Source: Candidatus Hydrogenedentota bacterium (lineage in GTDB: Bacteria; Hydrogenedentota; Hydrogenedentia; Hydrogenedentales; CAILVY01). Taken from it: 64,000 bases of DNA. Made by a program: the position numbers and the translations under genes. The stretch spans positions 1-64,000 of the forward strand of contig JAKQOG010000119.1 of the NCBI GenBank assembly GCA_029565395.1, given 5' to 3'. Positions 48,673 through 58,998 of this stretch are shown one piece after another (within the stretch, counting starts at the first letter, position 1; every line of letters begins with the position of its first letter). The notes under the pieces were generated by a model. The model was not told the origin of the DNA. It saw nothing but the letters and a program-made list of their open reading frames with translations, and ran no database searches.

Positions 48673-49974
48673 TCACTCCTCTGTACCGGCTTCCGGCGCC
48701 GATAATCCATACACGTCCAACGCATTCTTGCCTAAAATTTCCCGCGCCGCATCAAAAGCTTCCCGCTCTGTGCAGAGATGGTCCCCCACCATCTCCGATA
48801 ACGCCATTGCCAGCGCGCGCCGCGTATTCCACGCACCCCGGATCAACGCCAGCCCCGAACCATCCACGCCAAACAGCATCTTTTTCGCCCCCGCCACCTC
48901 CAGCCATTCCCGCAAATGATTCGCCAGAATTCGCGGCGAAAACAACCACGTCATCCGCGAAAAATCCCCCCAAACATTCCCGCGCCGCGCAAGCACCGCC
49001 GCTTCCTGGTCAAACGGATACCCGCCATGCACCAAAACAAAACGCGTTTCTGCCAACTCCGGACGCGTCACAAATTCCTCCAATAAAACCGGCCGCGCCC
49101 GGTATACCTGTCCTTCTGTTTCACCGGATAGTCCTGCCGCAATCTGAATCGGCAATCCCAACTCCCCGCAACAACACGCCATCTTAAACGCAAGGTAATC
49201 CTGGAGTTTCAGGTATGCTTCCAGCGAAATATCCTTCGCCGTATAAATCTGTGCCGCTTCCCCCTCCGATACCCGCCGCAATTCCAGAGAACGCCATCGT
49301 GCAAAATCCCAATGAACTCCAACGACCTCTTTATTCCCCTTCATCTGCCTCAAGGCATGCCTCATCCATTCCAAATATTCCGTTAAACTCTCTGCCTGGC
49401 CTTTGTGCGGATATGTCAAACCCTCGAAATATGTCGCATCATTGGGTCGGTATTCCTTGAACTGCACAGCATCCAGCGGAAATAAAAACGCATCCACTGC
49501 TATCACAACCTTAAACCGTTCCCCGTGCGGTGCCTCTTCCAAAGTCTGCCCCGAATGTAACACAAAAGACAACGTCTCCATTCGCGTATGGCGGCATATG
49601 CGGTCATAATACTCTGCCAGCGAATGCTCCCCACAAAAAGCTTCATACCGTTGCCGCGCATCCTGCTCGCGATGCGCAGGGATATGGTCCCCCGGCATAT
49701 CCAGCAAATCCACCAACCCGTCCGCCAATCCCATTGACGCCTCATTCGTGCGCCCCACCACCCCCTTCGGGAAAAACCACCCCAATGATTCTTTTTCCTC
49801 GCCAAAATGACTGTGCTGACAAAAGATTGGAATCTGCCGGAATGCCTTTTCCATCCGTTCCCGGTATTCGCTCACCGCCGGTGCCGGCGCGCCCCGTACC
49901 TCCTCCGCCTCCTTCTCCTCCCCTTTCGCGCCGGATACGCTCTTCAGATATTTCTGCCGATCTACATAATACAC
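48673..49974 (-). CDS. Amidohydrolase family protein (TIM-barrel metal-dependent hydrolase)
   Basis: FCQHSHFG, FVLVHGGYPFDQEAA, MLFGVDGSGLALIRGAW, C-term ILGKNALDVYGL typical of amidohydrolase-2/uronate isomerase-like proteins. Confidence 0.75.
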   Translation of the reverse strand: MYYVDRQKYLKSVSGAKGEEKEAEEVRGAPAPAVSEYRERMEKAFRQIPIFCQHSHFGEEKESLGWFFPKGVVGRTNEASMGLADGLVDLLDMPGDHIPAHREQDARQRYEAFCGEHSLAEYYDRICRHTRMETLSFVLHSGQTLEEAPHGERFKVVIAVDAFLFPLDAVQFKEYRPNDATYFEGLTYPHKGQAESLTEYLEWMRHALRQMKGNKEVVGVHWDFARWRSLELRRVSEGEAAQIYTAKDISLEAYLKLQDYLAFKMACCCGELGLPIQIAAGLSGETEGQVYRARPVLLEEFVTRPELAETRFVLVHGGYPFDQEAAVLARRGNVWGDFSRMTWLFSPRILANHLREWLEVAGAKKMLFGVDGSGLALIRGAWNTRRALAMALSEMVGDHLCTEREAFDAAREILGKNALDVYGLSAPEAGTEE

Positions 49975-50082
49975 AGCACGCGCCTTCTCACAGTTCCGTC
50001 ACAAAACCTATCTACACTATAGAAAGTACCTCCTTGCAACGCAAGATCAGGCAATTAGTTGAATCTTGTGAGTTGTATTTGC

Positions 50083-51300
50083 TTATAGAGCTGCCATTGG
50101 AATACTTTGAAAATGTTTGGCAAGTGGCATCGCTTGCGGAGCTAGACAGATAACGCCGCCGGGGCCTATGGGCAGGCCAAGTTTTTCCAGAGCTGAGAAA
50201 TGGCGCACGGTTTCGGAGCCAGGCGCGGCAGTTTTTTTACATTCCAGGGGATAGAGGGTGCCATCCTTATGAATAATCAGATCTATTTCTTTTTTGTCCT
50301 TGTCGCGGTAGTAATACAACGGCGCATGTTTTCCATTGTGCCAGTAGCTCTTGAGAATTTCCGTAACCACCCAAGTTTCCAGTATGGAACCGGACATAGC
50401 CCCGGCTTCCAGGGTTTCGGGACTGGACCATTCCGTCAGATAACTCACCAACCCAGTATCCAGTAAATATAACTTGGGGGCTTTCACCATGCGTTTGGTC
50501 ACGTTCTTGTAAAACGGTTCCAAAAGATAGGCAATCCCTGATGTTTGCAGGATGGAAAGCCAATGTTTTGCAGTATTCGGGGCCACATCGGCATCCCGCG
50601 CGAGGTCGGCCATATTCAATAGCTGTCCTGTTCGTGCCGCGGCCGCGCGTAGAAAGCGCAGGAACGCCATTTCATCACCCACACGCGCCAAGTCCCGAAC
50701 ATCCCGCTGAAGGTACGTTTGCACATACGAGCGATAGAAGAAATCCCACTCTATGCCTTTTTTAAGGGCGATGGCCGGAAAGGAACCACGCCATATGCGC
50801 GTGTAAGCCTCTTTAAGACCCATGGGTGAGGCATTTGTGATCCGTTTGCGAATTTCCGCCGGTGTAGGTAGAAACGGCGCTCCAGGCCTCTTGACCAATT
50901 CACGATGCGAAAATCCCAAAAGGTTTAAAATGCCTACGCGCCCGGCCAGGGATTCAGAAACGCCTTTCATTACGTGAAATTGTTGAGACCCCGTTAACCA
51001 GAACATGCCGGGCGAACCCTCGGTGTCCACCGCCATTTTAATATAGGGAAGCAGTTCCGGCGCATATTGGATCTCGTCTATCACCACGGGCGGTGGGAAA
51101 CGTTGGAGGAACAATGCCGGTTCTTCCTTGGCCGCCCGGCAGGTCATCGGATCATCCAGTGTTACATAACGCCGTTGCTTTGTGCACATGTGCTGCAGGA
51201 AGGTAGTTTTTCCCACTTGGCGGGGTCCGGTAATTAACAAAACGGGGAATTGATGTTGCGCTTTTTTGAAAAACGCTTCCAGAGTCCGGGATAGGTACAT
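50083..51300 (-). CDS. AAA_14/DUF4143-type ATP-binding protein
   Basis: Walker A LLITGPRQVGKTTFLQHM, VVIDEIQYAPELLPYIK, LTGSQQFHVMKGVSESLAGRVGILNLLGFS, C-terminal DUF4143. Confidence 0.9.
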   Translation of the reverse strand: MYLSRTLEAFFKKAQHQFPVLLITGPRQVGKTTFLQHMCTKQRRYVTLDDPMTCRAAKEEPALFLQRFPPPVVIDEIQYAPELLPYIKMAVDTEGSPGMFWLTGSQQFHVMKGVSESLAGRVGILNLLGFSHRELVKRPGAPFLPTPAEIRKRITNASPMGLKEAYTRIWRGSFPAIALKKGIEWDFFYRSYVQTYLQRDVRDLARVGDEMAFLRFLRAAAARTGQLLNMADLARDADVAPNTAKHWLSILQTSGIAYLLEPFYKNVTKRMVKAPKLYLLDTGLVSYLTEWSSPETLEAGAMSGSILETWVVTEILKSYWHNGKHAPLYYYRDKDKKEIDLIIHKDGTLYPLECKKTAAPGSETVRHFSALEKLGLPIGPGGVICLAPQAMPLAKHFQSIPMAAL

Positions 51301-51320
51301 GCCATTACCTTTCGTCTAAA

Positions 51321-51337
51321 ATGCAATATGATTGCAT
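51321..51337. promoter_or_regulatory. Inverted repeat upstream of AAA_14 gene (candidate operator)
   Basis: ATGCAAT-ATG-ATTGCAT, 7-bp perfect arms, ~20 bp 5' of the start at 51300. Confidence 0.35.
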
Positions 51338-51387
51338 TATAGCCGATTCCCATTTCCCAAACAACCCCCTTGGGAATTGAGAAATAT

Positions 51388-54024
51388 TCATTTCTTCCGC
51401 GGCTTGTTGGCGAGATGTTTTAAATGGTAAATGAGATCATGGGCCTCGCGGGGGGATAATGCATCGGGATCGACTTTTTCGAGTTCCTTATCCACCGCGC
51501 TGGGTTCGTTCACAGGCATGGGGCCGAACAGATACATCTGCTGCGGAAGCCCTACGCTGGCGGCATTGCCGGACTCGAGCGATTCCAGAATCTCACGCGC
51601 CCGCTGGATCACGCCCTGCGGCAGTCCCGCAAGCTTCGCCACCTGAATCCCGTAGCTGTGGTCCGCGCCGCCGTCCACAATGCGGTAGAGGAACACCACC
51701 TTCTCGCCCCATTCACGTACGGAGACATTGACGTTCTTCGCATGTTCCAGCTTGTTCCCGAGATCAGTCAATTCATGGTAATGCGTAGCAAAGAGTGTCT
51801 TCGCGTGAACCCGGTCGTGAATATGCTCGGCCACGGACCATGCGATGCTGATGCCATCGAACGTGCTCGTGCCGCGCCCGATTTCGTCCAGCACAAGCAG
51901 GCTCTTCTCCGTGGCGGAGTTCAAAATGTTCGCCGTCTCGATCATTTCGACCATGAACGTGCTTTCCCCCCGCACAAGATTGTCCGACGCGCCCACGCGC
52001 GTGAAAATGCGGTCCACCACCCCGATCTTCGCCTCCGCCGCAGGCACAAAACTCCCGATTTGCGCCATCAGCGTGATTAATGCCACTTGGCGCAGATAGG
52101 TGGACTTGCCCGCCATGTTCGGCCCGGTCACAATCAGCATGGAGGCCCCGGCGGGATCAAGCAGCGTGTCATTCGGCACGAAATCGCCCCGGGACATCAG
52201 ATCTTCCACCACCGGATGGCGGCCATCCCGGATGAAAATTTCCTCCTGCGCATTTACACCGGGCTTGCAGTATCCTTTTGTAATCGCCACATCCGCCAAC
52301 GACAGCAGCGTGTCGAGCGTGGCGATGGCGTCCGCCGTGGTTTGTATCCGGCGCGCTTCCCCCGCGATTCGATCCCGCAGTTCCACGAACAAATCGTATT
52401 CCAGCGATTGCATGCGCTCCTGCGCCGTGAGGATTTCCTCTTCCCGCGCCTTGAGCGCCGGCGTCACATACCGCTCCCCATTCACCAGCGTCTGTTTCCG
52501 CTGATAATCCTCCGGCACGAGGCGCGTATTCGCCTTGCTCACCTCAATGAAATACCCAAAGACCTTGTTGTAGCCCACCTTCAGATTGGAGATGCCGGTC
52601 CGCTGGCGTTCCTCCTGCTGAAGCGTCGCGATCCAGTCGCGCCCGCCACGCACCAGTTCATGTAAATGATCCAGCTTCTCGTTATACCCATCGCGGATAA
52701 TGCCGCCCTCCGTAATGGGAATCGGCGGTTCGTCCACAATCGCAGCATCAATCGCGGACGTGATTTCCTCCAGGGCGTCGAGCCCATCTCGCAAGCCCGC
52801 GAGCAAATCCGCGTTAACATCCACCAGTGCGCCGCGCAAGGCGGGTACGCGCCCGAGCGAACGGCCCAGGGCCTGCACATCGCGCGCATTCGCCGTTTTC
52901 GCAGTGATGCGCCCCAGGAGCCGTTCCAGGTCCGCCACACCCTTGAGGTGCTCCCGTAGTTCAAGACGCAACTCCGTATTCTCGAAACACTCCTCCACCG
53001 CATTCAGCCGCCCCTGGATTTCCTCCACGGAAAGAAGCGGATGCAGAATCCATTGACGAAGCTTGCGCGCGCCCATGCTCGTGAGCGTGCGATCCAATAC
53101 ATTCAGCAGCGTGCCGCGCTTCGACCGGTCCGCCAGCGACTCGATCAATTCCAAATTACGCTGCGTATTGCCGTCCAGCACCACATACCCGGACGGACTA
53201 TACCGGCGCGGGAATCGAAGACGCGGCGCGGCGTCCCGTTGCGTGCTCTTGACATACGCGAGCACCGCCCCCGCGCAGGCGGAAGCCTCCGGAGCATCCT
53301 CCAGTCCAAGCCCCTTCAACGTACTCAGGTCAAACAGATCCAAAATCACATCGCGGGCCGAAGCCCCATCGAATTCCTCATCCGGACGCTGGGTAAAGGC
53401 AATATTGCCAAAACGTAGCGTAAGCCGCTGTAATGAGGCATCGTCATGGCTTTCGGGCAACAACACCTCCGCCGGGGCCATGCGAGTGAGTTCGTCCAGT
53501 AGCGTTTGTTCGATGTGCTCTTCCACGCGCGCCACCAGGAATTCGCCCGTCGTAACATCCACAAACGCCAGCCCCGCACTATCGCCCCGAACCAGCAGCG
53601 CCGCCAGATAATTATTGGCCGTTTCTTCCAATAGGTTTGCCTCCATCACCGTCCCCGGCGTGATCGTGCGTACCACCGCCCGCTTCACAATCCCCTTCGC
53701 TTCTTTGGGGTCCTCGATTTGATCGCAGAGCGTGACCGTCTTTCCCGCCTTGATCAGCTTTGCGACATAAGCGTCCACCGCGCGGAACGGCACGCCGCAC
53801 ATGGGCACCCGCTGCTCCTTGTCCGCGCCATCACGCGACGTCAGGGCAAGCCCAAGCACCTCCGCCGCCTCAAACGCATCGTCAAAGAACAATTCATAAA
53901 AATCCCCCATGCGGAACAGCAACAGCGAACCCACGCACTCCGCCTTGGCCTGCAAATACTGCCGGAGCATCGGCGTCGTGCGGTGTGGTTTCACATCGCT
54001 CAGCTTCATCCAATTTTCGCCCAT
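51388..54024 (-). CDS. mutS: DNA mismatch repair protein MutS
   Basis: Full-length MutS: TPMLRQYLQAKAE...LLFRMGDFYELFFDDA, Walker A GPNMAGKSTYLRQVALI, LLVLDEIGRGTSTFDG, TLFATHYHEL. Confidence 0.97.
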   Translation of the reverse strand: MGENWMKLSDVKPHRTTPMLRQYLQAKAECVGSLLLFRMGDFYELFFDDAFEAAEVLGLALTSRDGADKEQRVPMCGVPFRAVDAYVAKLIKAGKTVTLCDQIEDPKEAKGIVKRAVVRTITPGTVMEANLLEETANNYLAALLVRGDSAGLAFVDVTTGEFLVARVEEHIEQTLLDELTRMAPAEVLLPESHDDASLQRLTLRFGNIAFTQRPDEEFDGASARDVILDLFDLSTLKGLGLEDAPEASACAGAVLAYVKSTQRDAAPRLRFPRRYSPSGYVVLDGNTQRNLELIESLADRSKRGTLLNVLDRTLTSMGARKLRQWILHPLLSVEEIQGRLNAVEECFENTELRLELREHLKGVADLERLLGRITAKTANARDVQALGRSLGRVPALRGALVDVNADLLAGLRDGLDALEEITSAIDAAIVDEPPIPITEGGIIRDGYNEKLDHLHELVRGGRDWIATLQQEERQRTGISNLKVGYNKVFGYFIEVSKANTRLVPEDYQRKQTLVNGERYVTPALKAREEEILTAQERMQSLEYDLFVELRDRIAGEARRIQTTADAIATLDTLLSLADVAITKGYCKPGVNAQEEIFIRDGRHPVVEDLMSRGDFVPNDTLLDPAGASMLIVTGPNMAGKSTYLRQVALITLMAQIGSFVPAAEAKIGVVDRIFTRVGASDNLVRGESTFMVEMIETANILNSATEKSLLVLDEIGRGTSTFDGISIAWSVAEHIHDRVHAKTLFATHYHELTDLGNKLEHAKNVNVSVREWGEKVVFLYRIVDGGADHSYGIQVAKLAGLPQGVIQRAREILESLESGNAASVGLPQQMYLFGPMPVNEPSAVDKELEKVDPDALSPREAHDLIYHLKHLANKPRKK

Positions 54025-54293
54025 AGCCGCGTATTATAACCGGCAAAGCCGCCTTACGCACCTTCCCTCCCGGGCATAGGACATTCTGTTGTGTAAAACA
54101 GGCTGGTTTCTTTTTTTCGACCGCCCGCTTTTGATACAATTTCTCCATACACCGGGCGGTCACGACTGGCGAGCAAGCGTGGAACAGACCACGGGGAAGT
54201 GAACCGCCCAAACGAATTGCCGATCGCCTGGGCGCTGGAGATACCAACGCTCAGGCGTTTATCTTTGGTAATGGCGCAACTGGGAGACGAACC

Positions 54294-55412
54294 ATGGCTG
54301 AAAAAGACCTCAAACAAATGTACCGCACCCGTACCGAAGGCAATTTTCCGGACGCTGTCGATGTAATGGGCCGCCGCTATGAAAAAGTGGAGGACCTGCG
54401 TTACGGAACCAACCCGCATCAGCCCGCCGCATTTTACCGCCCGGCGGACACGGACAACCTGGTCCTGGGACACTACAAAATGCTGAAGTCCGGAAAGAGC
54501 GGCCTGTCCCAAACCAATCTGGAAGACATGCACCATGCCATCGGCATCCTGAAATACATGCAACGCCAGGCGTGCGCCGTCATGAAACACTGCAACCCCT
54601 CCGGCGTCGCGATCCAAGCCGGCAAACAGCCTCTGGTCGAAGTATATCAGCGTGCACGCGATGCCGACGCCCAGGCGGCCTTTGGCGGTGTCGTCGCATT
54701 CAACACTGAAGTCGACCTCGCCACCGCCGAGGAAATCATGCAGACCGTCATCGAAGGTGTCGCAGCCCCTGCCTACACGGCGGAAGCACTCGACGCACTC
54801 CACAACTCGGAAAAGTTCAAACGCAACAAAGAACTGCGCATTATCGAGTTTCCCGATCTTTCCGTCCTTCCAAAATACATTGACGAACATGCCAACGCAT
54901 GGGAAATGAAGATTTTTGATGACGGCAGTTTAGTGCTGGCGCAACCGTACCTTTCCTGTGTGAAAAGTACCGCGGATCTAATCCCCGCATACAACGACCA
55001 CCCCAAGAAAGGCCGCATCGATATCGCGCGCACGGCCACGGAACGCGAGTTGGATGACCTGCTCTTTGCGTGGTACGTCAATATCCACGTCCGCTCCAAC
55101 GGCGTCGTTATCGCCAAGAATGGCCAGACCCTCGCCGTCGGCACAGGTCAGCAGGATCGCGTCGGAGCCGTTCTCCAAGCCATCGAGAAGGCCAAGACCA
55201 AATATAAAGGTTCCGAAACCATGGACGGCGCGGTCATGGCCTCCGACGGGTTCTTCCCCTTCCGCGATGCCGTGGATGCCGCCACCTCGCAGGGCGTCCG
55301 AGCCATTGCCCAGCCCGGCGGCAGCGTGAACGACTACGACGCCATTGTCGCCTGTAACGAAGTGGATGCCACGATGGTCTTTACTATGGAGCGTTGCTTC
55401 TCGCACCATTAA
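54294..55412 (+). CDS. Phosphoribosylaminoimidazolecarboxamide formyltransferase (AICARFT domain, PurH-like), stand-alone
   Basis: LRYGTNPHQPAAFYRP, VMKHCNPSGVAI, FGGVVAFN, RSNGVVIAKNGQTLAVGTGQQDRV; no N-terminal IMPCHase domain. Confidence 0.85.
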   Translation: MAEKDLKQMYRTRTEGNFPDAVDVMGRRYEKVEDLRYGTNPHQPAAFYRPADTDNLVLGHYKMLKSGKSGLSQTNLEDMHHAIGILKYMQRQACAVMKHCNPSGVAIQAGKQPLVEVYQRARDADAQAAFGGVVAFNTEVDLATAEEIMQTVIEGVAAPAYTAEALDALHNSEKFKRNKELRIIEFPDLSVLPKYIDEHANAWEMKIFDDGSLVLAQPYLSCVKSTADLIPAYNDHPKKGRIDIARTATERELDDLLFAWYVNIHVRSNGVVIAKNGQTLAVGTGQQDRVGAVLQAIEKAKTKYKGSETMDGAVMASDGFFPFRDAVDAATSQGVRAIAQPGGSVNDYDAIVACNEVDATMVFTMERCFSHH

Positions 55413-55430
55413 GCCAATAGCGGAAAGACG

Positions 55431-56618
55431 GTGAAGATGAGAGTTTTAATCGCAAGCATAGTGGCAGTGTGTTCTTTTCAGATAAACATCTGGGCGCAAA
55501 ATGCCCTTCCGGGAGAAAATCAACCAGGACTGGTGCGGTTGATGCTTCCGGATACAGTGTATGCCGTGCCCGGAATCGAAACAAATATCTACTTTGATAA
55601 CCTGATTCTGGCGGTTAATCCAAGGAACTATGCTTTTGATGTCACCTGCGATAAGGGAAAACAACAATCGGAACGCTGGACCTTTATCCCCGCCCCTGAA
55701 GAGACGGGCGCCTTCCCCCTGAAGATTGAGGTGCGAAACTCAGAAAACCAGATCGTCGCCAGCGCACAAACATCCATCCAGATCTCTCCCCAAGATGCCG
55801 GCAAGGACAAACCGGTTTCATTACTGATGATTGGCGACAGCCTTACGCACGCCTCCATTTATCCGCAGCGAGTAATGGAGGCCTGTTCCTCTCCTGGGAA
55901 TCCGGCGCTTACGCTCGTGGGTGCACATGTGCCCGAAAGTGCTGCACCCGGCATACGCCATGAAGGATACGGCGGTTGGGCGGCCAGCACCTTCGCCACC
56001 AAGTTTACGGGAATAATGCACACGGGCACGTATTCCGAGCGGGGCAGCCCGTTTTTGTACGACGACGGAAAAGGAAACCGCTCCCTGGATTTTGCACACT
56101 ATTGCCAGGACATTAATGGCGGGAAAACACCTGATTACATCACAATATTTCTCGGTTGCAATGACACCTTCGGCGCCACCGATGAAACAATTGAGTCCAC
56201 CATAGACGGCATGCTGAGTCACATGGATGCACTGGTTGCCATGATTCATCGTGTTAATCCTAATACTGGAATCGGTTTCATGCCACCCGTACCGCCCGCC
56301 TCCAGCCAGGATGCATTCGGAGCAAATTACAAATGCGGGCAAACACAATGGCAATACCGCCGCAACCAGCACCGCGCCGTGGAACGCATGTATCAGCATT
56401 TTGCAGGACGGCAGAAAGAACACATTTTCATGATCCCTGCTTTTGTTAACCTGGATTGTGTTCACAACTATCCGGAAGCCCCGGAACCCGCCAATGCACA
56501 AAAAGAGGATGCACTCCTTCGGCAGAATAATGGCGTTCATCCTGCCCCCCAAGGCTATCGGCAGATCGGTGACAGCCTTTATTGCTGGTTGAAAGCACAG
56601 GTAATCACTACCCCCTAA
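55431..56618 (+). CDS. Secreted SGNH/GDSL hydrolase
   Basis: LLMIGDSLTHASIYP (block I), FLGCNDTF, NGVHPAPQGYRQIGD (block V). Confidence 0.85.
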   Translation: MKMRVLIASIVAVCSFQINIWAQNALPGENQPGLVRLMLPDTVYAVPGIETNIYFDNLILAVNPRNYAFDVTCDKGKQQSERWTFIPAPEETGAFPLKIEVRNSENQIVASAQTSIQISPQDAGKDKPVSLLMIGDSLTHASIYPQRVMEACSSPGNPALTLVGAHVPESAAPGIRHEGYGGWAASTFATKFTGIMHTGTYSERGSPFLYDDGKGNRSLDFAHYCQDINGGKTPDYITIFLGCNDTFGATDETIESTIDGMLSHMDALVAMIHRVNPNTGIGFMPPVPPASSQDAFGANYKCGQTQWQYRRNQHRAVERMYQHFAGRQKEHIFMIPAFVNLDCVHNYPEAPEPANAQKEDALLRQNNGVHPAPQGYRQIGDSLYCWLKAQVITTP

Positions 56619-56726
56619 CACAAAAAACGTTAATCCAGAAAAACATCCGCATTGAACCGAACCCTCCGCTTATGGCACTGTTCACAAGTGAAGAATTCTG
56701 TAACCGTTTAAGAGAGAATAAACGCC

Positions 56727-57791
56727 ATGGGTAAGAAAGAGCCGGACATAAATGCGATGCTGGCATGTCCGAGACCGTTTGAGCCTTCCTCGCATATTAC
56801 TATGGCCCATGGCGGCGGTGGTCTCGTGATGCACCGTCTGATTGAAGATGTCTTTATGAAGGCTTTTGACAATCCCCTCCTGGGCCAGCGCCACGATGCG
56901 GCTTCACTTTCCATAAAGGGTGTGCATCTCGCTTTTACCACCGATTCTTATGTCGTGCAGCCCCTGATATTTCCCGGCGGCGACATTGGATCCCTCGCGG
57001 TCCATGGCACCGTAAATGATTTGGCCATGGCAGGTGCGCGGCCCCTCTACCTCAGCGCCGGTTTCATCCTTGAGGAAGGTCTCTCCCTCGATCTCTTGCG
57101 GAAAATTGTTAACTCGATGCGGTGCGCGGCGGATGCCTCCAAAGTAGCCTTGGTCACCGGCGACACCAAGGTGGTCAACCACCGCAACGGCGATGGTCTG
57201 TTCATCAATACGGCCGGCATTGGCGTCATTGAACATGATCGTGTGATTGGTCCCGGTTCCGTGTGCCCAGGAGACGCCATCCTGATTAATGGCGATCTTG
57301 GACGCCACGGCATCGCCATCATGGCCGTGCGCGAAGGCCTCGAATTCGAAACCACCATCGAGAGCGATTCCGCACCCGTCGCCGCTGCCGTCCTGGATCT
57401 CCTCGGCCAAGGAATTGACGTCCACTGTCTCCGCGACCTTACTCGCGGCGGACTCGCCAGCACCATCAACGAAATCGCTGAATCTTCCGGCTGCGGGGCG
57501 CTGATTCGCGAATCTGCCGTTCCCGTGCGCGATGACGTGGCGGGCGCGTGCGAAGTTCTGGGGTTCGATCCCCTCTACGTCGCCAACGAAGGCCGTTTCA
57601 TGGCCTATGTCGCCGAACAGGATGCGAACCGGGCAATGGAAATATTATCGCGGCACGCCACGGACACTCAGCCTGCCTTGATCGGCCACGTTACCGATAC
57701 CGCCTCCAAACGCGTCATCCTCGAAAGCCGTATCGGCGCCATGCGCATCCTCGACATGCTCAGCGGCGAACAACTCCCACGCATCTGCTGA
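56727..57791 (+). CDS. hypE: Hydrogenase expression/formation protein HypE
   Basis: [18 protein letters not shown]..., [48 protein letters not shown]-terminal PRIC ending in the catalytic Cys. Confidence 0.95.
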   Translation: MGKKEPDINAMLACPRPFEPSSHITMAHGGGGLVMHRLIEDVFMKAFDNPLLGQRHDAASLSIKGVHLAFTTDSYVVQPLIFPGGDIGSLAVHGTVNDLAMAGARPLYLSAGFILEEGLSLDLLRKIVNSMRCAADASKVALVTGDTKVVNHRNGDGLFINTAGIGVIEHDRVIGPGSVCPGDAILINGDLGRHGIAIMAVREGLEFETTIESDSAPVAAAVLDLLGQGIDVHCLRDLTRGGLASTINEIAESSGCGALIRESAVPVRDDVAGACEVLGFDPLYVANEGRFMAYVAEQDANRAMEILSRHATDTQPALIGHVTDTASKRVILESRIGAMRILDMLSGEQLPRIC

Positions 57792-58128
57792 CTCAGTTGA
57801 GTGCTTCCACACCGAAGGTGTGACCAACACTTTGAAACTTTTTATGCAGGGGGAAATCACAAACCTTGGGTAGCGCTTTCCACCACCCATGGCTGTGGCA
57901 TATATCCCCATTGGGGAAAAATGTGATGCCGCAGGTGTATGGGTATGTTTAGGCGTTTCTTCTCAATTCACCCCGGTGTTCAGACGGTTGGCGAACTCTC
58001 AATGACAATTACCTCTCCTGCCAACGCGAACGAATGGAGGTGTATCTTGTGAAAAATCCGGTCCCGGTGATAGGATAGCGAGTGCACAATTAGTAGACAC
58101 CAACACCATAGCGCGGGAGGAATCGAAG

Positions 58129-58971
58129 ATGATTGAGTTGGGCATGCACACGGACAATTGGCGCCCCCTGAGCGGCAGTTTCAAGCAGGCGGCGGAAACG
58201 GCGGTCAAGTATGGATTGAAGCATTTGGAGTTTGCCGCGATCCACGGGCAGTATTTCATTCAGGCGATGGGGTATGAGCCGGGCATTTCGCTCCAATCGA
58301 ATCCGCGCGCGCTCAAGCGGTATTGCGACGAGCGGGGGCTGATGATCTCGCAGATTGACGGGTCGTATCCGCTGATGGGCCCGGACGGCGCGACGTTCGG
58401 CGTGCAATACGTGCAGCAGTCCATCCGTTTTGCGGCAGAACTGGATTGTCCGATGGTGGACACGGTGGACGGCGCATTCGAGATCGATGGGTACACCCGC
58501 GACGAGGTGTTCCGGATCACGTGCGACAATTACCGGCAGGTGCTTCCCTGGGCGGAGGATTATAAGATCGTTATCAACGTGGAGCCGCACGGCCCCTACA
58601 CGAACGACCCGGAATTCATGCTGAAGCTGTTCAAGCATTTTGATTCGGAGTGGCTGCGGTGTAATTTCGACACGGGCAATTCGTTTATCGCGGGCCACGA
58701 CCCGCTGGAATACATGAAAACACTGCGGCCCTACATTTCGCACTGTCACATCAAGGATGTGAGTGCGGGGTTGGCGGCGGCGGTGCGCGGCGAGGAAACG
58801 GGGATTGCATGCAGCGAGGTGCCGATTGGCGGCGGGGTCAATGCGGACAACATCAAGAAGTGCCTGGCGTATTTGCAGGAAACGGGCTGGAGCGGCGTGG
58901 TTTCACTTGAATGTTACGGGGCGGACGACAATATCCGCAAGAGCGTGGAGTTTTTACGCGCGCTGGTATAG
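58129..58971 (+). CDS. Sugar phosphate isomerase/epimerase (AP-endonuclease 2-like TIM barrel)
   Basis: LKHLEFAAIHGQY, VINVEPHGPYTNDPE, CNFDTGNSFIAGHDP, ISHCHIKDVS motifs. Confidence 0.85.
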   Translation: MIELGMHTDNWRPLSGSFKQAAETAVKYGLKHLEFAAIHGQYFIQAMGYEPGISLQSNPRALKRYCDERGLMISQIDGSYPLMGPDGATFGVQYVQQSIRFAAELDCPMVDTVDGAFEIDGYTRDEVFRITCDNYRQVLPWAEDYKIVINVEPHGPYTNDPEFMLKLFKHFDSEWLRCNFDTGNSFIAGHDPLEYMKTLRPYISHCHIKDVSAGLAAAVRGEETGIACSEVPIGGGVNADNIKKCLAYLQETGWSGVVSLECYGADDNIRKSVEFLRALV

Positions 58972-58998
58972 GCACAACCCTGAACAGGAGGGAGCGGC

